Below, one piece after another: positions 1-7,905 of a stretch of DNA of 19,597 nucleotides; within the stretch, counting starts at the first letter, position 1, and every line of letters begins with the position of its first letter. Source of the DNA: S012-113 sp039714715 (GTDB taxonomy: Bacteria > Bacteroidota > Bacteroidia > Cytophagales > Cyclobacteriaceae); contig JBDLIU010000061.1 in the NCBI GenBank assembly GCA_039714715.1, forward strand, positions 1-19,597. The letters are read 5' to 3'. Made by a program: the position numbers and the translations under genes. The notes beneath the pieces are model-generated. The model made no database searches. It had not been told where the DNA came from and saw only the letters and a list, made by a program, of their open reading frames with translations.

Positions 1-1
1 T

Positions 2-1117
2 ACCATCTGGTATGAAGACTCTGATTTAGATAATTACGGTAATCCTGCCGTAACCCTTACACAGTGCGTACAGCCGGTTGGTTATGTACTGGATAATTCA
101 GACTGCAACGATACCGAAGCAACCATCAATCCAGGTGCTACCGAAGTATGCGATGAGATCGATAATAATTGCGATGGCAGTGTAGATGAAGGCCTCAATA
201 CGACATGGTACATAGATAATGACTCTGATGGCTATGGTGACATCAACACATCACAAATTTCATGCACACAGCCGGAAGGGTATGTTGGTAACAACACTGA
301 TTGTGATGACAATGATTCTGACAGATACCCCGCTGCTCCTGCATTACCGGATGGCAAGGATAATGACTGTGATGGAACTATTGATAAAGTTTCACAAGAG
401 ATCACTTTTGAAGCAATACCTGATATGGTTGAGGGTGGACAAGAATACACCATTACTGTTTCTGCTTCCTCCGGTTTAAATGTTGATTTAATAATTGATT
501 ATGGTTATGTAACACTTACCGGAAATATTATTACCCCAACTTCTGCTGGCCAGGTTTCGATTACTGCTTATCAAAATGGTGATAGTAATTATGAAACTGC
601 AAGTTCGGTTACTCAAACTTTCTGTGTGAACCCTCCAAAACCTGTCATTACTACCCTAAGTGAAGATCCATACTTATTAAATACAGAAACTACTGAAAAC
701 GTAGAATGGTACCTTAATGGGAGCATTCTTCCTGGTGCAATTTCTGAAACATATGAAGCCACAGAATCAGGTAATTACCAGGTGGCCATTATTGTTGACA
801 ATTGTATTAGTGAACTATCAGACATAGTAGAAGTTGTAATAACAGGTATTGACGATTTATCCACTAACTCCCTGGAATTTTTCCCTAATCCTTCGAATGG
901 AGAAATCCGATTCAGGTTCTCTGAAAGTAACAATGATACCTGGGAACTTACAATTATCGATTCGAAAGGAGTGCATGTGATTCAATCTCAAAAAGTGAAC
1001 TTCACAAATGGAGAACTTGACTATTTAATTCAAAATAGAATTGATGGGTTATATACCTATATCCTTATAAATTCTAAAAATGATCAGGTATTCAGAGGAC
1101 AGTTTGTGTTGAAATAG
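2..1117 (+). CDS. T9SS-exported protein with MopE-type acidic repeats, C-terminal part (5' partial)
   Basis: The frame is open from base 2 to the TAG at 1115-1117, so the gene begins upstream and only 371 C-terminal residues are present. Residues 1-65 and 66-129 form two copies of a repeat of about 66 residues. Each has a WYxDxDxDxYG run, a Cys-x-x-P-x-GY segment, a DCxD acidic run and a DNxCDG xxD end, as in the MopE/putative metal-binding and thrombospondin type 3-like repeats that bind calcium. Residues about 133-210 resemble a bacterial Ig-like domain and about 211-282 a second Ig/PKD-like domain. The tail from about residue 291 (FFPNPSNG, then a beta-rich stretch ending in FVLK) is a T9SS type A sorting domain, so the protein should be exported across the outer membrane and anchored or released there. 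Its actual activity must lie in the missing N-terminal part. Confidence 0.85.
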   Translation, partial: TIWYEDSDLDNYGNPAVTLTQCVQPVGYVLDNSDCNDTEATINPGATEVCDEIDNNCDGSVDEGLNTTWYIDNDSDGYGDINTSQISCTQPEGYVGNNTDCDDNDSDRYPAAPALPDGKDNDCDGTIDKVSQEITFEAIPDMVEGGQEYTITVSASSGLNVDLIIDYGYVTLTGNIITPTSAGQVSITAYQNGDSNYETASSVTQTFCVNPPKPVITTLSEDPYLLNTETTENVEWYLNGSILPGAISETYEATESGNYQVAIIVDNCISELSDIVEVVITGIDDLSTNSLEFFPNPSNGEIRFRFSESNNDTWELTIIDSKGVHVIQSQKVNFTNGELDYLIQNRIDGLYTYILINSKNDQVFRGQFVLK

Positions 1118-1208
1118 TCTCTCCACAATAGTCATTCACCAATCATCAAAAACCTTTTTCCCAATTTTAATTAATAATGTAGCTTAGCATTAACTAAATT
1201 ATTAAGAC

Positions 1209-4025
1209 ATGAAAGCTAATTTCTCAATCCTGTTTATATTCATAAGTCTGGTTTCATTCGCCCAGAAAAAAACGCTCGATCACCCCGATTTTGATATCTG
1301 GAATACTATTGAAGATAAGTCCATTTCTCCCAATGGTTCTTTTATCATGTATTCACTTGAAAAAGGTGAAAAAGACAATCATCTGAAAGTCAAAGATTCT
1401 TCGGCCGATATAGTTTTCGGATATGAAAGAAGCAGCAAAGGCCAGTTTACTTTCGATTCTGAGTTTGCGCTTTTTACCATCAAGGCCTGGCAGGACAGCG
1501 TGAAAGAAATGAAGCGAAAAAAGGTAAAAAAGAAAGATATGCCCAAAGATACATTGGGTGTCTATTCCCTCAAAAACAAGTCATTAACTAAAATAGCTAA
1601 TGTAAAATCATATAAAATTCCTGAAAAATGGGCAGGGTTTGTAGCATATCAACTGGAAGAAGTCAAAGCAGAAAAGAAGAAGGAGGCGAAAGCAGATAAA
1701 AAGGTAGAAGAGTCTGAAGAAACTAAACCTGAAAAAAAGGACAAAAAGAAAAAAGAGCGCAAAGTTGGTAAGGATAACGGCTACCACCTGGTAGTAAGAA
1801 ACCTTCACACGGCAAAGCAGGATACTTTTAAATATGTTACCAGCTATCTTTTTGCCAGGGAAGGAAAGAGAATGGCATTTTCAACTTCCGGAAAGGATAC
1901 TACCGAAATCGCTGGTGTATATGTGCTTAATCTTGAAACCATGGCTTTAACCGAAGTAATGACTTCAAAAAAAGCTAAGTTCCCTCAGCTTATGCTAAGT
2001 GAGTCGGGTAAACATTTAGGATTTGTAGCAGATAAAGACACAACCAAAGCACAGGTAAGGCCTAATGAGGTATATACCTGGAGCGAAGGAATGGAAGATG
2101 CCAAACTGGTTGCCAATAAAACATCAGCCCCTGAAGGATACATGGTATCTGCGGATGGCAGGATACGTTTCTCAAAAGATGACAGTAAAATGTACTTTGG
2201 ATTTGCCACTCCGCCTGTCGTGAAGGACACCACCCTGATTGACGAAGAAATTGTGAATGTAGAAGTCTGGACATACAATGAACCTCGTCTTTATACAGTG
2301 CAGGAAATGCAGGCGGATCGGGATAAGAAGAAAACTTACACTGCCGTATATCATATAAGTAATAATAAAGTAGTTCAATTGGCAACCACCAACTACCCTG
2401 ATATTACATTAGACAGGGATGGAAACGCCTCCTATGCCATTGTAAGCAATCCTGAGCCATACCAGCTGGAAAGTCAGTGGTTGGGCGACCAGCATGAGGA
2501 TTATGCCGTAGTAAACCTCAATACCGGAGAAACTACCAGGACACTAACCAAAATTCGAGGGAGAATTAACCTCAGCCCTGGCGGTAAATATGTTTATGGA
2601 TACGATATGGTTGACAGTGCGTGGTTTACTTATTCCATTAAAAATAATAAGCTTGTCACTCTTACCAAAGGAAAAGTATTTTACAACGAATTGCACGATT
2701 CCCCTACGCCCCCCTATCCTTATGGATCACCAGGCTGGACAGAGGATGATAAATCTTTGCTCATCTATGACCGATATGATATCTGGCAGTATGATCCTGT
2801 AAATGGGGATGGCAATCGTTTAACCAAAGGAAGAGAAAGCAAGGTCACTTATCGATATGTAAAACTGGATGATGAAGAGCGATTCATTGATGGCTCTGGC
2901 AAATGGCTACTGACCGCATTTAACGAAAATGATAAGAGTAGAGGATACTACGAATACAATAGCAAGAATAAAAAAGGAAATCAGTTGCTTTCGGGCCCTT
3001 ACCTATTTAGTCAACCGATAAAAGCAAAGGAAAACAATAAATTGATCTTTACCCGGGAGTCATTCCAGGAGTTCCCTGATATTCGTTATTCTGATTTAAG
3101 CTTTAAGAAACAAACCAGGATCAGCAAGGCCAATCCGCAGCAAAATGAGTACAACTGGGGCACCATTGAGCTTGTTAAATGGACTTCACTGGATGGCAAA
3201 GAACTTGAAGGAATGCTGGTGAAGCCGGAAAACTTCGATCCGAATAAGAAATACCCCATGATTGTAAACTTTTATGAAAAGAGTTCGAATGGATTACACA
3301 GGCACTGGACTCCTTCCCCTGGTCGTTCAACGATCAACTATAGTTTTTATACCAGTCGTGGTTATATAATATTTAACCCGGATGTTCACTACAGGCTTGG
3401 CTATCCAGGTGAAAGTGCTTATAACTGTGTGATCCCCGGTGTAACTTCTCTTATTGAAAAAGGATTTGTGGATAAAGATAATATTGGCGTTCAGGGCCAT
3501 AGCTGGGGCGGCTACCAGATCGCTTACCTGGTAACAAAGACCGATATATTCAAAGCCGCTGAAGCCGGGGCACCTGTGCCCAACATGATCAGTGCCTATG
3601 GTGGTATTCGCTGGTGGTCGGGCCTAAGCCGACAATTCCAATATGAGCATACCCAAAGCCGTATTGGTGGAACACCATGGGAATACCCTGCACGATATAT
3701 AGAAAATTCACCAATATTTAATATTGATAAGATTAATACACCGCTGCTGGTAATGCATAATGATGCCGATGGTCATGTACCATGGTACCAGGGGATAGAA
3801 TTCTTTGTTTCGTTGAGGAGATTGGGTAAACCTTCCTGGTTCTTAAATTATAATGGTGAACCGCACTGGCCTTTGAAGCTTCAAAATAGAAAAGATTTCA
3901 ATATCAGGTTAGCTCAGTTCTTTGATTATTACCTGAAAGGAGCACCCATGCCTGTATGGATGGATCGTGGCGTGCCGGCAATTGAGAAAGGAATTAACCA
4001 GGGGTTGGAGCTGATAGAGAAATAG
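1209..4025 (+). CDS. Exported S9 family (prolyl oligopeptidase-type) serine peptidase
   Basis: 938 residues. An N-terminal signal peptide (MKANFSILFIFISLVSFAQ) points to the periplasm or outer membrane. The middle (about 30-640) fits the seven-bladed beta-propeller that screens substrates in this family, and the C-terminal third (about 660-938) is an alpha/beta hydrolase. The catalytic triad is visible: Ser765 in GHSWGG, Asp854 in HNDADGHV and His886 in GEPHWP. Family members cleave short peptides after proline or related residues; the substrate here cannot be read from sequence. Residues about 98-112 and 151-188 are very rich in Lys and Glu and look like disordered insertions in the propeller. 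The ATG at 1209 is preferred because it starts directly into the signal peptide. The gene appears to be a single transcription unit ending at the palindrome at 4047. Confidence 0.93.
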   Translation: MKANFSILFIFISLVSFAQKKTLDHPDFDIWNTIEDKSISPNGSFIMYSLEKGEKDNHLKVKDSSADIVFGYERSSKGQFTFDSEFALFTIKAWQDSVKEMKRKKVKKKDMPKDTLGVYSLKNKSLTKIANVKSYKIPEKWAGFVAYQLEEVKAEKKKEAKADKKVEESEETKPEKKDKKKKERKVGKDNGYHLVVRNLHTAKQDTFKYVTSYLFAREGKRMAFSTSGKDTTEIAGVYVLNLETMALTEVMTSKKAKFPQLMLSESGKHLGFVADKDTTKAQVRPNEVYTWSEGMEDAKLVANKTSAPEGYMVSADGRIRFSKDDSKMYFGFATPPVVKDTTLIDEEIVNVEVWTYNEPRLYTVQEMQADRDKKKTYTAVYHISNNKVVQLATTNYPDITLDRDGNASYAIVSNPEPYQLESQWLGDQHEDYAVVNLNTGETTRTLTKIRGRINLSPGGKYVYGYDMVDSAWFTYSIKNNKLVTLTKGKVFYNELHDSPTPPYPYGSPGWTEDDKSLLIYDRYDIWQYDPVNGDGNRLTKGRESKVTYRYVKLDDEERFIDGSGKWLLTAFNENDKSRGYYEYNSKNKKGNQLLSGPYLFSQPIKAKENNKLIFTRESFQEFPDIRYSDLSFKKQTRISKANPQQNEYNWGTIELVKWTSLDGKELEGMLVKPENFDPNKKYPMIVNFYEKSSNGLHRHWTPSPGRSTINYSFYTSRGYIIFNPDVHYRLGYPGESAYNCVIPGVTSLIEKGFVDKDNIGVQGHSWGGYQIAYLVTKTDIFKAAEAGAPVPNMISAYGGIRWWSGLSRQFQYEHTQSRIGGTPWEYPARYIENSPIFNIDKINTPLLVMHNDADGHVPWYQGIEFFVSLRRLGKPSWFLNYNGEPHWPLKLQNRKDFNIRLAQFFDYYLKGAPMPVWMDRGVPAIEKGINQGLELIEK

Positions 4026-4046
4026 AGTGTTAGTCGAGTTTGTACC

Positions 4047-4068
4047 CGTCAGGTGATATCACCTGACG
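4047..4068. repeat. Perfect 22-bp palindrome between convergent genes
   Basis: The half-site CGTCAGGTGAT is followed at once by its exact reverse complement, with no loop bases forced by sequence. It lies 22 bases after the stop of the S9 peptidase and 40 bases beyond the stop of the opposing DUF2721 gene. As RNA it would fold into a hairpin from either strand, but neither side has a T-tract. It may be a bidirectional transcription stop, an mRNA 3'-end stabiliser or a dispersed repeat of this genome; a protein-binding site is also possible. Confidence 0.6.
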
Positions 4069-4107
4069 ACACGTTTAAATGGCGCCAGAAGTTTTCACCA
4101 AATTCTC

Positions 4108-4524
4108 TTATTTATCTGATTTAAACCTCTTATCCAGGGCCTTAATTTCTTCCAGTTCTACATCCAGGGCTTTTCCGGAAATAAGAATTTCCCACAGAGA
4201 GATAGCCAAACTGGCAACCATAAAAAATAGACTTAGACCAAAGCTAAAGTGCCCTGAAAAATCTGATGTGTAAAAAAGAGCAATCATTGAAACTGTACAA
4301 AACAGAATACTTAACACTCCGAGGGCCTGCATAACAATTATCAATCTTACTCTCTTTTTCAAATTGCCTATTTGCTTACTCACCTGAATATAATTTTCAG
4401 GATTCAGATTTGCTTTTAACTGTCTAATTAATTGTGCAATGGTTAAAAACCGGTTAGTGTATGCCAACAATAGCAATGAAATTGCAGGAAACAGGAGAGC
4501 CGGGGTTGTTAAGTCTATTTGCAT
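4108..4524 (-). CDS. DUF2721-family membrane protein
   Basis: 138 residues from the ATG at 4524-4522 (MQIDLTTPALLFPAIS). An in-frame TTG four codons upstream is possible but less likely. The first about 25 residues form a hydrophobic helix, followed by a basic linker (about 30-60), two more hydrophobic helices (about 62-83 and 92-113) and an acidic/basic tail. The overall pattern, with the early PALLFPAISLL and AYTNRF segments, matches the DUF2721 family of small inner-membrane proteins, whose function is unknown. It is transcribed divergently from the VTT-domain gene and converges with the S9 peptidase gene. Family assignment is from memory of the pattern; no function can be stated. Confidence 0.75.
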   Translation of the reverse strand: MQIDLTTPALLFPAISLLLLAYTNRFLTIAQLIRQLKANLNPENYIQVSKQIGNLKKRVRLIIVMQALGVLSILFCTVSMIALFYTSDFSGHFSFGLSLFFMVASLAISLWEILISGKALDVELEEIKALDKRFKSDK

Positions 4525-4645
4525 TAGCTTTCTCAATAAAGAATGTAATACAAAGCTAAAGTAATTCAGGAATTATGTTTCCTTCCTTATTTATTATTAG
4601 GTTTAATCAATTCAATTTCACCCACCGTTAGTTATTATTGTGGTT

Positions 4646-4676
4646 TAGAATAACTGGAGTACTTTAAATTATTCTA
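4646..4676. repeat. 8-bp inverted repeat in divergent promoter region
   Basis: TAGAATAA at 4646-4653 and its exact complement TTATTCTA at 4669-4676 flank 15 bases, 25 bp before the VTT-domain gene start. It sits in the spacer between two divergent genes, where an operator would be expected, but an AT-rich repeat of this size could also arise by chance. Confidence 0.3.
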
Positions 4677-4701
4677 GTGGACAAGAAGTTAAGGTTGATT
4701 G

Positions 4702-5343
4702 ATGGAGAAAGAAAAAAGGTTAAATAGCAGTTTAAGCAGGAGGATAAGGATATTATATTATTACTATCACCGGAAGGGGTTTTATAGCTTTATTGGCTTT
4801 AATGTATTAAAAATAATTTTCTTCTATACTTTATTTATTGTTTCCCTAATTCTATTAAACAAGTATGTGGTAGACTTTAATAGTATATTTCAAACTATTG
4901 TTACAACTTTTTCAGATAGTGCTGTCTTAATAACATTTTTCATCTCTGAATCTATATTAGGCATGATCCCTCCGGACATATTTATGATGTGGGCAACAAA
5001 ATTTGAGACCCCCATTATAATGCTTACCGTATTGGGTGTTCTTTCCTACATCGGTGGGATAATTTCCTATAAGATCGGTTATTGGATAACATTGAATAAG
5101 AGAGTAAAATCATTTACCGAGCAGAAATTAAAGAGGTATATGATATTCACACAAAAATGGGGAGGAGCATTTATTGTTATCTCTGCATTATTCCCCTTTT
5201 CGCCTTATGCTTTAGTTATTCTTGCTGTGAGTATACTTAGATATCCGTTTAAGCATTTTCTTATTTTTGGGCTATTTCGAATTTCACGGTTTGTCCTTCA
5301 GGGAATTGCCTTCGCAGAATTTCTGGATTTCAGTAAGATTTGA
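4702..5343 (+). CDS. VTT/DedA-like (SNARE-associated family) inner-membrane protein
   Basis: 213 residues from the ATG at 4702; a TTG just before it is in frame but the ATG is the more natural start, with AAGG about 8 bases upstream. The N-terminus is strongly basic and contains a run of five tyrosines (YYYYY), then a hydrophobic helix at about 33-52. Residues 82-93 (SESILGMIPPDI) resemble the conserved Glu-x-x-x-x-Pro-x-Pro re-entrant loop of DedA proteins, GGIISYKIGYW (118-128) the following glycine-rich helix, and FPFSPYAL (164-171) plus the Arg-containing end helix the second half. Family members are linked to lipid-carrier recycling and membrane homeostasis. The specific substrate is unknown. 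Confidence 0.7.
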   Translation: MEKEKRLNSSLSRRIRILYYYYHRKGFYSFIGFNVLKIIFFYTLFIVSLILLNKYVVDFNSIFQTIVTTFSDSAVLITFFISESILGMIPPDIFMMWATKFETPIIMLTVLGVLSYIGGIISYKIGYWITLNKRVKSFTEQKLKRYMIFTQKWGGAFIVISALFPFSPYALVILAVSILRYPFKHFLIFGLFRISRFVLQGIAFAEFLDFSKI

Positions 5344-5454
5344 TTCAATCTTCATTCTCTGATGAAAAATACTAATAGTTGAATTAGAAGACAATGTCTC
5401 TACCACACCCTATAATCCATCACCTGGTTCTCTATACGCGAAGTAGGTAGCTGC

Positions 5455-5640
5455 TTACCCAGCCTGCATATTTTCTGCTCCCGGCAGCATCCCGGCAAGC
5501 TTGGCAGGATCATGAATTAAAATAGGGATATGTTGAGGACAAATCCAATAGCTTTTTTCCATATAACTTAATTGCACTAATGGAATTTGGGCATCATTTC
5601 GTTTACAAAAAATACATTCTTTTTTACTCTCGCTACTCAT
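5455..5640 (-). CDS. Small conserved CxxC protein, probable metal binder, function unknown
   Basis: 61 residues, starting at the ATG 5640-5638. It has CIFC at residues 9-12 and a CPQH motif at 34-37, spaced like the four ligands of a small zinc ribbon or treble clef (Cys9, Cys12, Cys34, His37). The rest is short and polar with a HDPAKLAGMLPGAE-type end that I recall as typical of small Bacteroidota proteins without known function. No transmembrane or signal segment is seen, so it is probably cytosolic. It follows the DoxX gene on the same strand after a 62-bp gap. Confidence 0.7.
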   Translation of the reverse strand: MSSESKKECIFCKRNDAQIPLVQLSYMEKSYWICPQHIPILIHDPAKLAGMLPGAENMQAG

Positions 5641-5702
5641 GATAAGTTAGTTTTAACTTGCAAACTTATCATAATTAACAATAAATTGTAAATAGCCTGA
5701 AG

Positions 5703-6170
5703 TTATATGTTTTTAGGCGTTATAAATTTCCCTGACTCCTCATTCTTTGTGAATTTTCTTCTATGAATAACTTCATCAATTGAATATGAGCCAGAGCCAA
5801 AAAGTGAAAATACGATTAGCAGAATAAACAGCAATGCCGAGAGTTCTAACGACTGGTTAATACTTGCAAATCCATGATCTATATTCACAATAAATACAGC
5901 ACCCGCCATTATCGGGATTTGAAAAATAGCGGCAAGCCGGGATAATAATCCAACCATAAGGAGTAACCCTCCAGCCAAATGGGCAAATGCTATATAGGTA
6001 AACCACATAGATTGCGAGTCTGCTGCACCGAGGTCACTTATGGTTTCCGGAGCAGCAATATATATCCAGCCTCGCACAAAAAGAGCAAAACCAACCATTG
6101 ATCGAATTAACGCATAGGCCAGATGATTATGTTCATCAAGCGTTTGTAGGGGTGTTCTGATTTTTTTCAT
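5703..6170 (-). CDS. DoxX-family inner-membrane protein
   Basis: 155 residues with four predicted membrane helices (about 19-42, 57-77, 83-100 and 107-127), the usual DoxX arrangement. The typical features are an Arg-rich first helix (IRSMVGFALFVRGW), the A-H-L-A-G-G-L-L-L helix 2 with a following GLLSRLAA turn, and an NxDHG segment before helix 4. DoxX-family proteins are associated with quinone or redox chemistry in the membrane, but many members have no assigned function. The C-terminal 25 residues are charged and cytosolic. It starts at the ATG 6170-6168, lies behind a terminator at 6270-6294 and so probably has its own promoter. Confidence 0.85.
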   Translation of the reverse strand: MKKIRTPLQTLDEHNHLAYALIRSMVGFALFVRGWIYIAAPETISDLGAADSQSMWFTYIAFAHLAGGLLLMVGLLSRLAAIFQIPIMAGAVFIVNIDHGFASINQSLELSALLFILLIVFSLFGSGSYSIDEVIHRRKFTKNEESGKFITPKNI

Positions 6171-6269
6171 GATTTATTGAGTTGATTTCCACTATTAATT
6201 TAATCATTTTCCACCTTTATTCAAAGAGATTAAGCTTTTTGAATGATCAGGGAGCCAAACTCAAACCAC

Positions 6270-6294
6270 AAAAAAGGGATGTAAAAACACCCCT
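6270..6294 (-). terminator. Intrinsic terminator (minus strand) after the tandem membrane-protein genes
   Basis: Read on the minus strand this is an 8-bp stem, AGGGGTGT with ACATCCCT (one G-U pair), a TTTT loop and then six Ts. It lies about 40 bases after the stop of the gene at 6333-6716. An alternative, longer pairing uses ATCAGGG at 6246-6252 with CCCTGAT at 6291-6297. Confidence 0.75.
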
Positions 6295-6332
6295 GATTAA
6301 ACAATAATAAATTACAGTAAGTGCTACGTTAT

Positions 6333-6716
6333 TTAGTCTGTGTCATACTTCTTCATTAACCACCAGTGTGAACCAAAAAGAATTATTGCAATAAAAAGTA
6401 CAATACCATTAACCATCATTATTTTAAAAGTTCTATGCATGGTAATGTTAGTTTTATCAGCCCTGGCAGCTTCGTACATGCCACGAATTTCTTCATCTGT
6501 GGGAATATAGGTGGCATCTTTTGTAGTAGTCTTCAGTATATCCATTTTATACTTATCAAATGAAGATATATCAACATTGTACCTCCCACTATGAATTGGA
6601 TCTGTCCGGTCAATTAAATTAGAAATAAAAGCCATTAAACTAACAATAAAAGTGATTATAGCAACTACATTAACAATAATGGCATATACCTGGATTAATT
6701 TACGTTTCTTTTCCAT
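6333..6716 (-). CDS. Two-helix membrane protein of unknown function, paralogue B
   Basis: 127 residues. A short basic N-terminus (MEKKRKLIQ) leads into a membrane helix at about 10-33. Residues about 34-98 form a soluble domain with a conserved KYKMD and PTDEEIRGMYEAA block, then comes a second helix at about 100-119 and a short basic end (MKKYDTD). The N-in/C-in topology would place the central domain in the periplasm. It aligns without gaps to the neighbouring 129-residue protein with about 60% identity by hand count, so the two arose by tandem duplication. The pair is on one strand with a 78-bp gap and a terminator follows. I do not recognise a functional family. Confidence 0.75.
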   Translation of the reverse strand: MEKKRKLIQVYAIIVNVVAIITFIVSLMAFISNLIDRTDPIHSGRYNVDISSFDKYKMDILKTTTKDATYIPTDEEIRGMYEAARADKTNITMHRTFKIMMVNGIVLFIAIILFGSHWWLMKKYDTD

Positions 6717-6794
6717 AACAGTATATTTTGTGTTGGGTTAAATTAAAAATGATCTCATATGTTCTTTAATCTTATTTTGAGTTATTTTATCATG

Positions 6795-7184
6795 TCATCC
6801 ACCAGATGATTCATACTTCTTCATTATGCTCCAGTGAACTCCAAATAAGATAAGGGCAACCGCAATTATTACCCCGCTTACAACCATATCTCTATAGCTT
6901 CGATGTAATATTTCATTTATCTTAAACGTTTTAGCTGCTTCGTACATACCTCGAATTTCTTCGTCCGTAGGAACATAAGCTGCCTCTTTAGTGGTTGATT
7001 TAAGTACATCCATCTTATACTTTTCAAAGGAAGATAAATCAGCCTTCGACCAGCCCCCATAGAGAGGGTCTGCCCGATCAATCATAGAAGAAATAAATGA
7101 GGTTGCCGCAATAATAAAAGTAATAACTGCCACTACATTGACAATAATGGCATAGACCTGGATTAATCTACGTTTCTTTTCCAT
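6795..7184 (-). CDS. Two-helix membrane protein of unknown function, paralogue A
   Basis: 129 residues with the same plan as the downstream copy: MEKKRRLIQ, helix at about 10-33, central domain with KYKMD and PTDEEIRGMYEAA, helix at about 100-119, and MKKYESSGG at the end. The first helix and the PTDEEIRGMYEAA block are nearly unchanged between copies, while the region after it (residues 97-115) has diverged most. It is divergent from the RidA-like gene across a 142-bp spacer. Nothing in it gives an enzymatic motif; no cysteines or histidine clusters are present. Function unknown. Confidence 0.75.
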   Translation of the reverse strand: MEKKRRLIQVYAIIVNVVAVITFIIAATSFISSMIDRADPLYGGWSKADLSSFEKYKMDVLKSTTKEAAYVPTDEEIRGMYEAAKTFKINEILHRSYRDMVVSGVIIAVALILFGVHWSIMKKYESSGG

Positions 7185-7326
7185 ATCGTTTTAAGGTTAG
7201 TTGAGGGTTATAGTATTGTTATTCGCATTTAAACAGTATCTTGTATTAGCTTAATATGTATACTTTAACAATTTACTTAATTTTAAGGTTAAATGCTACA
7301 TTTATCTCCATCCCTAACATTATTAA

Positions 7327-7893
7327 ATGATGACTGATCTATTAAGAAAAGCACTGGTATTCTCACTAATGATAACTGCTGCATGTCAACCTGTTCAAGA
7401 AGACGAATCAAAGGTTGTTGATCTCTATGACTATGATGTTGAAGAAAAAATTGCCTCTCTGGGTATTGAATTAAAAGAACCGGGGAAGCCTGTGGCAAAT
7501 TATGTAAATTCAGTGCGTACTGGCAACCTTGTGTTTATGGCGGGCAAAGGTCCTCAGAAACCAGACGGTACTAACGTAACAGGTAAGGTTGGCATAGATT
7601 TAACAATCGAAGAAGGCTACGAAGCTGCCAGGTTCACCGCCATCCAGCAACTGGCTGCTCTAAAAGCAGAAATTGGCGATCTCAACAAGGTGGTGCGGAT
7701 AGTTAAGGTAACAGGAATGGTAAATTGCAGTCCGGAGTTTACGAACCAGCCGGAAGTTGTGAATGGATTTTCTGACACAATGGTTGAAGTATTTGGCGAC
7801 AGAGGTAAACATGCAAGAGCTGCGGTAGGTATGGGCTCCCTCCCCAGAAATATTGCTGTAGAAATTGAGATGATCGTGGAGATTCAGGACTAA
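7327..7893 (+). CDS. Exported RidA/YjgF-like lipoprotein
   Basis: 188 residues. The N-terminus carries a lipoprotein signal (hydrophobic stretch ending ITAAC, with Cys20 as the lipidated residue). Residues about 40-188 fit the YjgF/YER057c/UK114 fold, closest to the subgroup with GTNVTGKVG and a long ending LPRNIAVEIEMI. Classical RidA deaminates reactive enamines and imines using an arginine just before the LP pair (Arg105 in E. coli). By hand alignment that place is Ser171 here (GMGSLPRN), so classical imine deaminase activity is doubtful. Start is ATG at 7327 (a second ATG follows directly). A TACATTTA element at 7297-7304 is a near match to the Bacteroidota -7 box. First gene of a probable operon with the DinB-like gene 12 bases downstream. 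Confidence 0.85.
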   Translation: MMTDLLRKALVFSLMITAACQPVQEDESKVVDLYDYDVEEKIASLGIELKEPGKPVANYVNSVRTGNLVFMAGKGPQKPDGTNVTGKVGIDLTIEEGYEAARFTAIQQLAALKAEIGDLNKVVRIVKVTGMVNCSPEFTNQPEVVNGFSDTMVEVFGDRGKHARAAVGMGSLPRNIAVEIEMIVEIQD

Positions 7894-7905
7894 ATAATTA
7901 AAGAA

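Noticed and set aside
219..479. Plus-strand frame of 86 codons overlapping the T9SS protein
   Set aside because: A shifted reading of the acidic repeats; the frame from base 2 carries clear domain motifs.
1180..1187. TAGCTTAG as a -7 element before the S9 peptidase gene
   Set aside because: Two bases off TANNTTTG-type consensus at the most conserved end and no -33 element; not safe to call.
1608..1808. Minus-strand frame rich in Phe and Leu opposite the S9 peptidase
   Set aside because: It is the complement of the Lys/Glu-rich insert, which gives Phe/Leu-rich antisense; no independent gene signs.
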